Origin: Ascarosepion bandense
Lineage: Eukaryota; Mollusca; Cephalopoda; Sepiida; Sepiidae
Assembly (NCBI GenBank): GCA_037127315.1
Contig: JBBBDQ010000403.1
Location: 682,001-746,000 of the forward strand
DNA: 64,000 nucleotides
Reading direction: 5' to 3'
Shown here: positions 21,824-31,156 of the stretch, piece after piece
Layout of the letters: each line of letters starts with the position of its first letter
Position numbering within the stretch: position 1 is the first letter of the stretch
Program-made: the position numbers and the translations under genes
The notes under the pieces: generated by a model
What the model saw: the letters and a program-made list of their open reading frames with translations, nothing else
What the model was told of the DNA's origin: nothing
The model's database searches: none

Positions 21824-22109
21824 TAGAATAAATAAAGAACAAGTAGGAAATGAAGATTCGTTAATCTAACATGTTTCACTTCTTCAGAGATTCTTGTCGA
21901 ATTCCGATTCATATATTCGACTCATATATATATATATATATATATATATTAGTTTCCATGTCGGTGAAACCTAAAATACAACAACTGCATCTTTTTCCAA
22001 GTGATAATAAGAATACTCCACCCAAAGGGTTACGTACTGGGTGGATGCTTACGGACTTTGGTACAGACGAATCGTGTTTGCATATAGAGTCAAGTATAAT
22101 CACAACCAT
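21086..22109. other. unassigned sequence with several (TA)n tracts
   Basis: (TA)n runs at about 21,404-21,440, 21,735-21,755, 21,788-21,820 and 21,926-21,950. Between them nothing was recognised. 'cacccaaagggttacgtactgggtgg' like inverted bases occur near 22,018-22,044 just before the minisatellite. Confidence 0.5.
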
Positions 22110-24088
22110 AACCTTACCTGTAGATTAAAGTATAGAAATGACCAGTGAAGCTTACCTGTAGATTAAAGTATAGAAATGACCAGTGAACCTTACCTGTAGA
22201 TGAAAGTATAGAAATGACCAGTGAACCTTACCTGTAGATTAAAGTATAGAAATGACCAGTGAAGCTTACCTGTAGATTAAAGTATAGAAATGACCAGTGA
22301 AGCCTTACCTGTAGATGAAAGTATAGAAATGACCAGTGAACCTTACCTGTAGATGAAAGTATAGAAATGACCAGTGAACCTTACCTGTAGATGAAAGTAT
22401 AGAAATGACCAGTGAACCTAACCTGTAGATTAAAGTATAGAAATGACCAGTGAAGCTTACCTGTAGATTAAAGTATAGAAATGACCAGTGAAGCTTACCT
22501 GTAGATGAAAGTATAGAAATGACCAGTGAAGCTTACCTGTAGATGAAAGTATAGAAATGACCAGTGAAGCTTACCTGTAGATTAAAGTATAGAAATGACC
22601 AGTGAAGCTTACCTGTAGATTAAAGTATAGAAATGACCAGTGAAGCTTACCTGTAGATTAAAGTATAGAAATGACCAGTGAAGCTTACCTGTAGATGAAA
22701 GTATAGAAATGACCAGTGAAGCTTACCTGTAGATGAAAGTATAGAAATGACCAGTGAATCTTACCTGTAGATTAAAGTATAGAAATGACCAGTGAACCTT
22801 ACCTGTAGATGAAAGAATAGAAATGACCAGTGAAGCTTACCTGTAGATTAAAGTATAGAAATGACCAGTGAACTTTACCTGTAAGATGAAAGTATAGAAA
22901 TGACCCGTGAAGCTTACCTGTAGATTAAAGTATAGAAATGACCAGTGAACCTTACCTGTAGATTAAAGTATAGAAATGACCAGTGAACCTTTACCTGTAG
23001 ATTAAAGTATAGAAATGACCAGTGAACTTTACCTGTAGATTAAAGTATAGAAATGACCAGTGAACCTTACCTGTAGATTAAAGTATAGAAATGACCAGTG
23101 AACCTTACCTGTAGATGAAAGTATAGAAATGACCAGTGAACCTTACCTGTAGATTAAAGTATAGAAATGACCAGTGAAGCTTACCTGTAGATTAAAGTAT
23201 AGAAATGACCAGTGAACATTACCTGTAGATGAAAGTATAGAAATGACCCGTGAAGCTTACCTGTAGATTAAAGTATAGAAATGACCAGTGAAGCTTACCT
23301 GTAGATGAAAGTATAGAAATGACCAGTGAAGCTTACCTGTAGATGAAAGTATAGAAATGACCAGTGAATCTTACCTGTAGATTAAAGTATAGAAATGACC
23401 AGTGAACCTTACCTGTAGATTAAAGTATAGAAATGACCAGTGAACCTTACCTGTAGATTAAAGTATAGAAATGACCAGTGAACTTTACCTGTAGATTAAA
23501 GTATAGAAATGACCAGTGAAGCTTACCTGTAGATGAAAGTATAGAAATGACCAGTGAAGCTTACCTGTAGATGAAAGTATAGAAATGACCAGTGAAGCTT
23601 ACCTGTAGATTAAAGTATAGAAATGACCAGTGAAGCTTACCTGTAGATTAAAGTATAGAAATGACCAGTGAAGCTTACCTGTAGATGAAAGTATAGAAAT
23701 GACCAGTGAACCTTACCTGTAGATGAAAGTATAGAAATGACCAGTGAACCTTACCTGTAGATGAAAGTATAGAAATGACCAGTGAACCTTACCTCTAGAT
23801 TAAAGTATAGAAATGACCAGTGAACCTTACCTGTAGATTAAAGTATAGAAATGACCAGTGAAGCTTACCTGTAGATTAAAGTATAGAAATGACCCGTGAA
23901 GCTTACCTGTAGATTAAAGTATAGAAATGACCAGTGAACCTTACCTGTAGATTAAAGTATAGAAATGACCAGTGAATCTTACCTGTAGATTAAAGTATAG
24001 AAATGACCAGTGAACCTTACCTGTAGATTAAAGTATAGAAATGACCAGTGAACCTTACCTGTAGATTAAAGTATAGAAATGACCAGTG
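22110..24088. repeat. 38 bp minisatellite, about 52 copies
   Basis: A nearly uninterrupted array with a 38 bp period; each unit contains 'cttacctgtagattaaag' or the 'gatgaaag' variant followed by 'tatagaaatgaccagtgaa'. Variation is concentrated at two places (aagctt/aacctt/aatctt and gatt/gatg), with rare indels. Repeated runs of the same variants about 16-17 units apart (for example 'gaatctt' near 22,757 and 23,365) suggest duplication of multi-unit blocks. On the minus strand every unit reads 'aatctacag|gtaag', a consensus acceptor joined directly to a consensus donor. No ORF runs through it. Confidence 0.97.
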
Positions 24089-24520
24089 TTTACTCATAGG
24101 CATGATAATGATGATGATGATGATGATATCATTTTCATCATAATTTTATTTATGCTATCGTCACACTACCTACCAAGCCTTCGGCGAAACAGGTCGCTGT
24201 TTGTTGTTATGTCTACATCTGATTTTTTTCTATCTCCCATAACATCGTTAGCGTTACATAGACAAAGTGTGTGAGCTGTGCTTAACAAGACGATTTTTTG
24301 TATATGTCTTAAGTTGGGGTTTCCAAGGATTCGTTCCATGTGTTTTGTTACATTTTTTATTATTCCAAGGTATTCTTCTTCTTCTTATTATTATTTCTGA
24401 CATGAAATAAACCAGCAATTTCTGACATCTTGTAAAATTCCCGGGTGATTCCAGACTCATATATAATGATCTCATATCAAAGATCAACTCAAAAGGTTCG
24501 AACCTTACATTCAGCAACGA
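24089..24520. other. unassigned sequence with a (GAT)n tract
   Basis: A short 'gatgatgatgatgatgatga' tract at about 24,107-24,127; the remainder is unassigned. Confidence 0.5.
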
Positions 24521-24762
24521 CTAAGTAAACCGCTAAAAACAAAGTTGAATATCACGTGGACAGAGGGAAAGCATTTTCAATAAATGGGTAAATGTGAGAC
24601 TATCGATAGGTGTCGATTACGCACGTAAGCAACGAGACCATGTCAACGTTAGTTGTTACCTGATAGGAAAGCGAGGCAAGAAGGTCGAAAAGGAACAATC
24701 GCGCCAGTTGTTCTCTTGCGAGAGGAATGACAAAGCTTCATTTATTTAAGTATTTTTTACAT
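24521..24762 (+). repeat. ~240 bp direct repeat, left copy
   Basis: Shares the whole order 'ccgctaaaaacaaagttgaa', 'cacgtggacagagggaaagc', 'ggtgtcgattacgcac', 'cctgataggaaagcgag', 'cttgcgagaggaatgacaaa' with 26,463-26,705. The two copies are in the same orientation about 1.94 kb apart and differ at scattered positions. Long terminal repeats of an unknown element or a local duplication are both possible. Confidence 0.88.
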
Positions 24763-24885
24763 TCTGTTTTTATCACGAGCGAACCATTATGGTTTAGTCA
24801 TGGGTTTGCGTTATTATTTCTAATAAGGAATGGCCGTTTGGTAGAAAAATTGCAATAGTTAGGTTCATTTAATGAAATGCCACAA

Positions 24886-25495
24886 CAATCAAGGTTCTAT
24901 TCTAGGTCCAACCCTTTTCCTTATTTCCATTAACGATCTCCCCGATGTAATAAGATCCCAAATAGGCATATACACTGACGACACTAAGCTTTACCGTCGC
25001 CCCGATCAAAAGTCTGCAGAGGCCGACAAAGCAAACCTCACTGTCAAGCTCGAAAAGGACCTCCAATCAGTACTGGACTAGGGTAAGAAATGGTTCGTGA
25101 ATTTCAATGTTTTCAAAACGAAGCTACTATCTATTAACCACCATAGACAATCGCTCCTACCCCCCATTAGCATGGATCAGTCTAGTCTTCCTGAAAGTAA
25201 AACACTGCGCCTCCTCGGGCTAACTCTCACAACAGACCTCAAGTGGAATGACTATATAGAGTCCATAGCTAAATCCGCCGCTAAGAAGGTCGGTTCCCTG
25301 TGCAGGGCCAGGAAGTTTTTCCCGTCTGAAACAAGTCTGCTCATATATAAATCTACCATCCGCCCGTGCATTGAATACTGCTGCCATATCTGGTTGGGGT
25401 TCTCCTGCTATCCACCTGGGGGACCTTGACAAAATCCAACGGAGAATCTGTAATGTTATCAATCCTGACTTGGCAGCTCGGATACAGAATATGAT
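24886..25495 (+). mobile_element. CR1/L2-type LINE reverse transcriptase, late domains
   Basis: ORF 24,872-25,081 encodes '[19 protein letters not shown]' (motif B) and 'IYTDDTKLY', where the catalytic YADD motif reads YTDD. After one stop, ORF 25,097-25,429 continues with 'LRLLGLTLTTDLKWNDYI', 'LCRARKFFPSETSLLIYKST' and 'RPCIEYCCHIW'. It ends at 'ctgtaatgttatcaatcctg', before the usual C-terminus and 3' UTR, so it is truncated at both ends. Confidence 0.9.
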
Positions 25496-25571
25496 ATATG
25501 ATGATAATTTGACACTATGTATGCAGCATAGTTGGGCTTAGGTGTGAAAGTCAGAACTGGTAAGATTGAGG

Positions 25572-25630
25572 AATGTAGGTCGCCATAACATCTGCCATGG
25601 CAATAGGCAGATGTTGTGACGACCTACATT
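25572..25630 (+). repeat. short foldback: 25 bp arms, 9 bp loop
   Basis: 'aatgtaggtcgccataacat' continuing 'ctgcc' pairs with 'ggcagatgttgtgacgacct' continuing 'acatt' with two mismatches around a 9-base loop. The total of 59 nt is the size of a microRNA precursor, but nothing else here supports that role. The stem could equally be the remains of a small inverted-repeat transposon. Confidence 0.85.
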
Positions 25631-25784
25631 TTGTAGGACAAGGATTTAGGGGTTAGAAATAATCACTCGCAAGACTGCGTAAATGCTTTTAAATTCAGTG
25701 AAGATAATGAATGAATTATTATTAAATGCTTGATACTGAACATTCTAGGAAATCGTAAAACCAACCTCAAGAGTGCGATGGACT

Positions 25785-26200
25785 TAATATATGAGCAACG
25801 ATGAAGAAAATGGAAACAAGGAATAGTTGGAATTCTTAGGACACATAATGAAGAAAAAGTGCTTGAAAAATTTGATACTTATAGGACAAATTGAAGACAA
25901 GAAGGACAGGGTAAAATGGCGCGTAACCTACGATGAGATCTTGAATAAATAGATGCCATAACTGGGTTTAGGAGAAATAACAAAAAGACGAAATTTATTA
26001 AGCGCTACAACGGACAGAAAATGGTGGAGAGCCATGATCGCGAACATCCAGGAGGGACCCGTTATATAAAAGAAGAAAGGTGTGAGCTTATGTCAATGGA
26101 TAGTAGAACATGGTTTAGGAAAGATAACAAAAAGACAACATTTACTAAGAACTACAATGGACAGGAAAATGTAAAGAGTCATGATCGTCAATGACCTGAA
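25785..26200 (+). mobile_element. two consecutive RTE-type LINE 3' ends
   Basis: The first (25,785-26,085) covers 'gagcaacgatgaagaaaatgg' through 'gagccatgatcgcgaacatc' and ends 'ataaaagaagaaagg'. A second, shorter one (26,095-26,200) repeats 'ggaaagataacaaaaagaca' through 'gtcatgatcgtcaatgacct'. Both are diverged from the main subfamily (LGHIMKKK CLKNLILIGQIE-like). The second runs directly into the triplet repeat. Confidence 0.78.
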
Positions 26201-26205
26201 GGAAC

Positions 26206-26229
26206 AACAGCAGCAGCAGCAGCAGCAGC

Positions 26230-26266
<37 letters not shown>

Positions 26267-26302
26267 GCAACAAGAAGAAGAAGAAGAAGAAGAAGAAGAA
26301 GA
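26206..26302 (+). repeat. (CAG)n(CAA)n(GAA)n triplet block
   Basis: Pure triplets in one register: CAG/CAA then GAA, giving a polyGln-polyGlu ORF on plus and polyVal/Ala/Leu on minus. It follows the 3' end of an RTE LINE whose normal tail is GAA-rich, so it probably grew from that tail. No host gene is implied. Confidence 0.93.
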
Positions 26303-26462
26303 AAAAAAATGGGAACAAGATAAAAAAATGTTAACGACATATTATTGTTTTTCAACATTGAAAGAGAAGAATTTGTCTCATAATTTGCATGAGTGCCATT
26401 ACGTTGTTCGGACAAATAAGGTTGACTTTTAGAAACAACTTTTATTCCTGAATCAATCTATT

Positions 26463-26705
26463 CAACCCGCTAAAAACAAAGTTGAATGTCACGTGGACAG
26501 AGGGAAAGCAGTTTTAATCACTGCGTAAATATGAGACTATCGATGGGTGTCGATTACGCACTTAAGAGACGCGACCATGTCAGCGATAGTTGTCATCTGA
26601 TAGGAAAGCGAGACAAAAACATCGAAAAGGAACAATCGCACCAGTTGTCTTCTTGCGAGAGGAATGACAAAGCTTCATTTATTTAGGCACTTTTTACATT
26701 CTCTG
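26463..26705 (+). repeat. ~240 bp direct repeat, right copy
   Basis: Partner of 24,521-24,762, same orientation. Differences are scattered single bases, so the copies have diverged for some time. Confidence 0.88.
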
Positions 26706-26759
26706 AATATCTATACGTTTTTGCCATCGGGTTATTTACGCCTTTGCAATAAAAATGTA

Positions 26760-27776
26760 AAAGTTTGGGAATCAAGAAATATTTTAATGTCTTTTGGATT
26801 AAAAAATTATTAAGATGTTTGATTGGCAGTCAGTGGGTAAGAGATCACGGTAAAGACCCGTATCTTAAGTCGTTGAGCTCATGCTGTAACCGAGCATTGT
26901 TATGGAGTAGAACTGAACCTTGTCGCTTAACCAGTGCTGATCGCATTTTGTTTAACTGATTGTGCATCTCGTCCAGTTGTCAGTGAACTTCGGCAGCGAT
27001 GCGCTGGTTATTTTCAGGAAAGCTGTAATGGATGATGCTAATAGTGGACTACCACGCAGCCATCATAATCTTCTGTTGGTGCAGGTTCGGCTTTGGAAAA
27101 TGTCGAGTTCTTCGTCGTGATCAGGCTATTAAGCAGAGCGTTTATGATTGTCATAAACGAGCCATTTCTCGTCAAATGGCGCGTTTATGATTGTCATAAA
27201 CGAGCCATTTCTCGTCAAATGTCACTGCTTCATCAAGAAATGTCTCCGTTGAACACGGTTCAAAACGTCGAACTTTTTCATTGTCACTGAGTCCGTGTGG
27301 AATCAATTCATCGAAATTCTTCGCCTTACCAATTTTCTTGAGATTGACCAATTATTTTGAAATGCCGAACCCATTATCTGAGACATTTCTCCCGACAATT
27401 TGACGTGATTTTTGTTCGGCTATTGTCAGATATTGATTGTCAATTGTAGATTGGCGTCCTCATATCCATACTGGAATTTCAAAAACCGTACTATCCGATC
27501 ACAATTGGATTCTTTACTCTTTGGTCTGTTAATGTTAGTAGATGTTTGAGAATCACTATGACCAAACTTGAACTCATGCAAAATAAGTAAACGCATCTCA
27601 TTTTTTTTTCATATTCAAGATGCGGGGTCACGTATTTGAATGAGTTGGACATAAGTTGGACATAAGTTGGACATAAGGTTAACGAAAAGGACACTTTTCT
27701 GATTTGTGCAACTCTTGTAATAATACAATTAAAAGATTTATTCTAAAATCGGGCATTATTTTTTCAAACAACCTAA
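26760..27776 (-). mobile_element. mariner transposon, decayed, near full length
   Basis: Read on minus, transposase blocks occur in order: N-terminal 'LFEFKLGHSDSQTSTNIN'-like, 'LIPHGLSDNEKVRRFEPC' (WVPHELT-type signature), 'TFDEKWLVYDNHKR' (first catalytic Asp), 'LHQQKIMMAAWWS', 'HNNARLQ' where the family has HDNARPH. Thus the second catalytic Asp is Asn. The DEKW segment is present twice as a ~59 bp direct repeat (about 27,138-27,225). A terminal repeat-like 'ttaggttgtttgaaaaaata' is at the 27,776 end next to TA. The reading frame is broken many times. Confidence 0.85.
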
Positions 27777-27805
27777 TAAAAGAGAGAACCGTCTTTTATG
27801 CTATA

Positions 27806-28159
27806 CGAGCAGAATAGCCCGGCGTTGCTCGGGTGTAATGAAGGCTTTAAAACTAATCCATGGTCCTGGAGCTCAGACTCATTGGACGTTGGCATGAAAA
27901 ACTAAAAAGCAGTAGTTGTTTCCAGTGAAAGCGAAACCGTAAACTGAAAGAAAAATGAATGGATGTAAGTCAAATTTTGATTTCCTGGTATCGATAACAA
28001 AAAAATTATTTTCGTCGTAAACTGAATTTTGAAGGCTAAATAAGTCCTCTGAGTAAATGGTATCATGGCTGAGACTAAGAACTACAATTATACCTACTTA
28101 GAGCCAAACCCGAAGCAGTAAATAAAATAAAAGGGTTGAAAAACTCTTTTTGGTCTTGC

Positions 28160-28197
<38 letters not shown>

Positions 28198-28442
28198 CGA
28201 TTTTCTTCACGATTGTAAGAACTGCAACCTTGAAACTTCTGAAAATCGTTTCTTATGTCTTTGTCTATGAGTGTATCAAATCGAACCACTCCTTCTATAA
28301 CCCGATTTTTTCGATTATCGATTTTCGATATTTATCGGGGGTACCTCGACACAAAACCTAGCTAAGAACACTGGCAGACGCTTATAGTACAACTGTGTAA
28401 ATTTTCAAGAAAATCGGTTCAGCCGTTTCGGAGTCTATAGGT
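27806..28442 (-). mobile_element. non-autonomous Helitron, left arm of a head-to-head pair
   Basis: Read on minus it ends 'gccgggctattctgctcg' before a T; the family end is CTAG, here CTCG. It holds the family's (TA)n tract (about 28,163-28,194) and lacks the 5' TC terminus and (TG)n, breaking off at 'gagtctatagg'. The next copy starts immediately in the opposite orientation. Confidence 0.87.
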
Positions 28443-28443
28443 A

Positions 28444-29067
28444 AAATTTATACAGTTGTACTATAAGCGTCTGCGACTGTTCTTAGCTACGTTTTGTGTC
28501 GAGGTATCCCCGATAAATATCGAAAATCGATAATCAAAAAAATCGGGTTATAGAAGGAATGGTCCGATTTTAATCAAATCTGATACACTCATAGACAGAG
28601 ACATAAGAAACGATATTCAGAAGTTTTAAGGTTGCAGTTCTTACAATAGTGCAAAAAATCGATAATATATATATATAAAAATGCAAGATGTTTGTGTGTG
28701 TGTCTGTTTATCTGCCTGTATGTCTGTATTCATTTCAGCCCTTTTATTTTATTTACTGCTTCGGGTTTGGCTCTAAGTAGGTATAATTGTAGTTCTTAGT
28801 CTCAGCCATGATACCATTTATTCAGAGAACTTATTTAGCCTTCAAAATTCAGTTTACGACGAAAATAATTTTTTGTTATCGATACCAGGAAATCAAAATT
28901 TGACTTACATCCATTCATTTTTCTTTCAGTTTACGGTTTCGCTTTCACTGGAAACAACTACTGCTTTTTAGTTTTTCGTGCCAACGTCTAATGAGTCTGA
29001 GTTCCAGGACTATGGAATAGTTTTAAAGCCTTCATTACACCCGAGCAACGCCGGGCTATACTGCTAG
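28444..29067 (+). mobile_element. non-autonomous Helitron, right arm of a head-to-head pair
   Basis: Begins inside the element ('aatttatacagttgtactat') and runs to a proper 3' end 'gccgggctatactgctag' before T at 29,068. Its (TA)n is short. Together with the left arm it makes an inverted repeat of about 1.26 kb with almost no spacer. Confidence 0.88.
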
Positions 29068-29069
29068 TT

Positions 29070-29375
29070 TGGTTATAGTGAGAAGGTTGATTTAATCAAA
29101 TTTTCATGATTTTTATTTTATTTTATTTTAGAAAACTGAAGATATCTAGTTTTGTGTTAAAAAAATGTATTGCCGGTAATAATTTTTTCTTTCAAAAATG
29201 TATTATGGTAATATTTTTTTTTTCCTTCAAAAATGGATTGTTGGTAATATTTTTCCTTAAAAAATGTATATTTTTCTATAAAAGTCTATTTTTATACTTT
29301 CATAGTGTTTTGGCTCCAGTTTGTGGGATAACTATTTGTCCATAGCTGAGACCCCCCTATCAGGTGCTTTTTTTT
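29070..29375 (-). repeat. repeat X copy abutting the Helitron 3' end
   Basis: Mirror of 16,600-16,960: 'ggttatagtgagaaggttga', 'gaaaactgaagatatctag', tandem 'caaaaatgtattatggtaat'-type units, then 'actatttgtccatagctgag'. It begins 2-3 bases after the Helitron terminus. Confidence 0.8.
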
Positions 29376-29820
29376 TTCAGCGAATTAGTGCAAGTACCTA
29401 ATTTAAACAGAATAAAGCTATCCGTTACGGGAATTTGAAACCTCCGTATATATAGTAACTTAGTAAAGGACGCACGTAACCATTTAGAATATCGAGACAC
29501 ACTTAATACGAAGAAACTAAGCAATTTTTTATAGACATGAGAAACACGAGACAGCATTGGAACTGCCTAGAAAGAAATTAGTAAAAATTCCACGTGAGGT
29601 TTTATATTGTTCACTCGCAAAAATGTTACTACAGATTTTTTTTAATAGTCAATAGATGATTTATTTTTTCTCTATTTCATACTAATTAAATATCGTTCCT
29701 TCTGTCTCCGCAGTTGAATGAATCAATTTAATTGGAGTAGATAGATCTATCTATCGCCCGGTTCACACTCCACCCACGTCTATTGAACAGGTTAAGAGGC
29801 TCATCCCTTGTTCCCTGTTT
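29376..29820. other. unassigned sequence
   Basis: No gene or family recognised. A short TATC run is near 29,741-29,753. Confidence 0.4.
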
Positions 29821-29839
29821 AGGATGTGGTTTCCGGCTT

Positions 29840-29936
29840 TCTCTTTTCCAATCTTTTCATTATTACATAGCCCCCTGCACGTCAGTGGCGTTACCGCCTT
29901 GCTCGGGGTGATATGATTAAAAAAAAAAAAGAAAAA
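29840..29936 (+). mobile_element. CR1/L2-type LINE 3' tail
   Basis: Only the final UTR is present: 'agccccctgcacgtcagtgg', 'ccttgctcggggtgatatga', then an A-rich tail. An antisense SINE A begins directly at the end of the tail. Confidence 0.8.
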
Positions 29937-29937
29937 A

Positions 29938-30170
29938 AGTGCCATACGTGGTACACGCTTTGGGCGATCATATCTCGAAAGAGACATGACTGACTGGGCA
30001 GAAGATTATGCCGCAGTAGGTTGCTTTGTGTGGTAGACTGGTTGACAGCCAAGCTATAGAACCCAATCTGTCCTATTATTTAACCCATGACTGGAGGGAA
30101 GAGACGGATTAATACCTTTCCCAAGGGTATTTGTACGTAAGTGAATGCAATGAATTCAACTGAAATTAGA
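29938..30170 (-). mobile_element. SINE A, 5'-truncated
   Basis: Minus-strand copy from the SINE 3' end 'aagtgccatacgtggtacac' to 'ggaattcaactgaaattaga' short of the tRNA B box. It runs straight into the next copy, making a tandem pair. Confidence 0.9.
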
Positions 30171-30472
30171 GTCAGTTGAGTGCCATACGTGATACACGCT
30201 TTGGGCGATCATGTCTCGAAAGAGACATGACTGACTGAGCAGAAGACTATCCTGCAGTAGGTTGCCATTGCTTTCTGCGGTAGACTGGTTGCCAGCCAAG
30301 GCTATAGAACCCAATCTGTCCTATTATTTAACCCATAACTTGAGGGAAGAGACGGATTAATACCTTTTCTACGAGTATTTATGCGTAAGAGAACGCAAGG
30401 AATTCAACTGTGATTCGAACTCAGCTCCCCGATTTGTCATTCCGAGTCGATATCCACTGCACCACAACGCAC
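30171..30472 (-). mobile_element. SINE A, full length, tandem with its neighbour
   Basis: Complete minus-strand copy: 3' end 'gtcagttgagtgccatacgt', B box 'attcgaactcagctccc', A box 'atatccactgcaccacaacg', 5' end 'cgcacat'. Landmarks 'gaaagagacatgactgactg' and 'gcagtaggttgccattgctt' match the consensus. The same orientation and immediate contact with the copy to its left suggest insertion next to, or dimerisation with, an existing SINE. Confidence 0.92.
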
Positions 30473-30983
30473 ATGAATGAATCAGGTCAACAGAAAAAGT
30501 TTTTTTTATCATCCTAAAAACACTAAGATTTGTTAGATAACCAATTAACTTGTTATTGATTTGGTGTTTAGGATCTCGTTCGTGTCTAGTGCTCCGAAAA
30601 TGCCCTTTATATTTTAATTTTCTTTTTAATTAAATAAAAAGTAAAAGTAAAAAAGAATTTCTAGAACACTAGTAATTAAAAGTTGTCATTACTCTTTCCC
30701 AATTCTATAGATAAAACCAAGACAGATTTTTCCATTATTCAATACGGTTACATTCCATTGATAAACTGCCTTGCAGTAAATAATTGGGTTGAATAATACA
30801 GATTTTATCGCACTAATCAAAACAGATATGATCGCATAACTTATGGCTGATTGACTGAGAACAAACATTCCTATATAATTTTAAAAAGTTGTACCATATT
30901 ATCTAGGTACCTCCACTCATTTTCGATAACTAAATTTTAAATTGAATATTTGACAATATTTCTGAGATGAGGTAGTATTTACA
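30473..30983. other. unassigned A/T-rich sequence
   Basis: No feature recognised. Confidence 0.4.
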
Positions 30984-31156
30984 CTATTTACATTATTCGG
31001 ACTCTTGTTCTTATCTTGGTTGCCATTTGTACGACGATCGTAATAAAGGTTCGGTTCGAAATTCCTAGCACCCGAAGAAAGCCGGAGCGTACAACGGCTG
31101 AAATGTCGTACAAATAGCAACCAAGATGAGGACAATAGTCCGAATAATGTAAATAG
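30984..31156 (+). repeat. Penelope-type terminal repeat with 52 bp inverted arms (candidate)
   Basis: Arms 30,984-31,035 and 31,105-31,156 are complementary with about four mismatches ('ctatttacattattcggact' against 'agtccgaataatgtaaatag'). The spacer contains 'cgaagaaagccggagcgtac' and 'aacggctgaaatgtc'. The same block follows a Penelope GIY-YIG endonuclease at 36.76-36.89 kb, which is why I link it to that element class. The 'gaagaaagcc...ggctgaaa' pattern recalls the hammerhead-type motif reported in Penelope-like elements, but the catalytic core is not complete here. Confidence 0.6.

Noticed and set aside
22110..24088. CRISPR-like array
   Set aside because: Units are contiguous 38 bp repeats without unique spacers, in an animal genome; it is a minisatellite.
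26188..26415. polyGln/polyGlu and polyVal ORFs as a coding trinucleotide repeat
   Set aside because: They are the triplet microsatellite next to a LINE tail with no gene context.
30984..31156. Complete hammerhead ribozyme
   Set aside because: A CTGANGA...GAAA-like order is suggestive, but stem III and a proper cleavage triplet could not be drawn.
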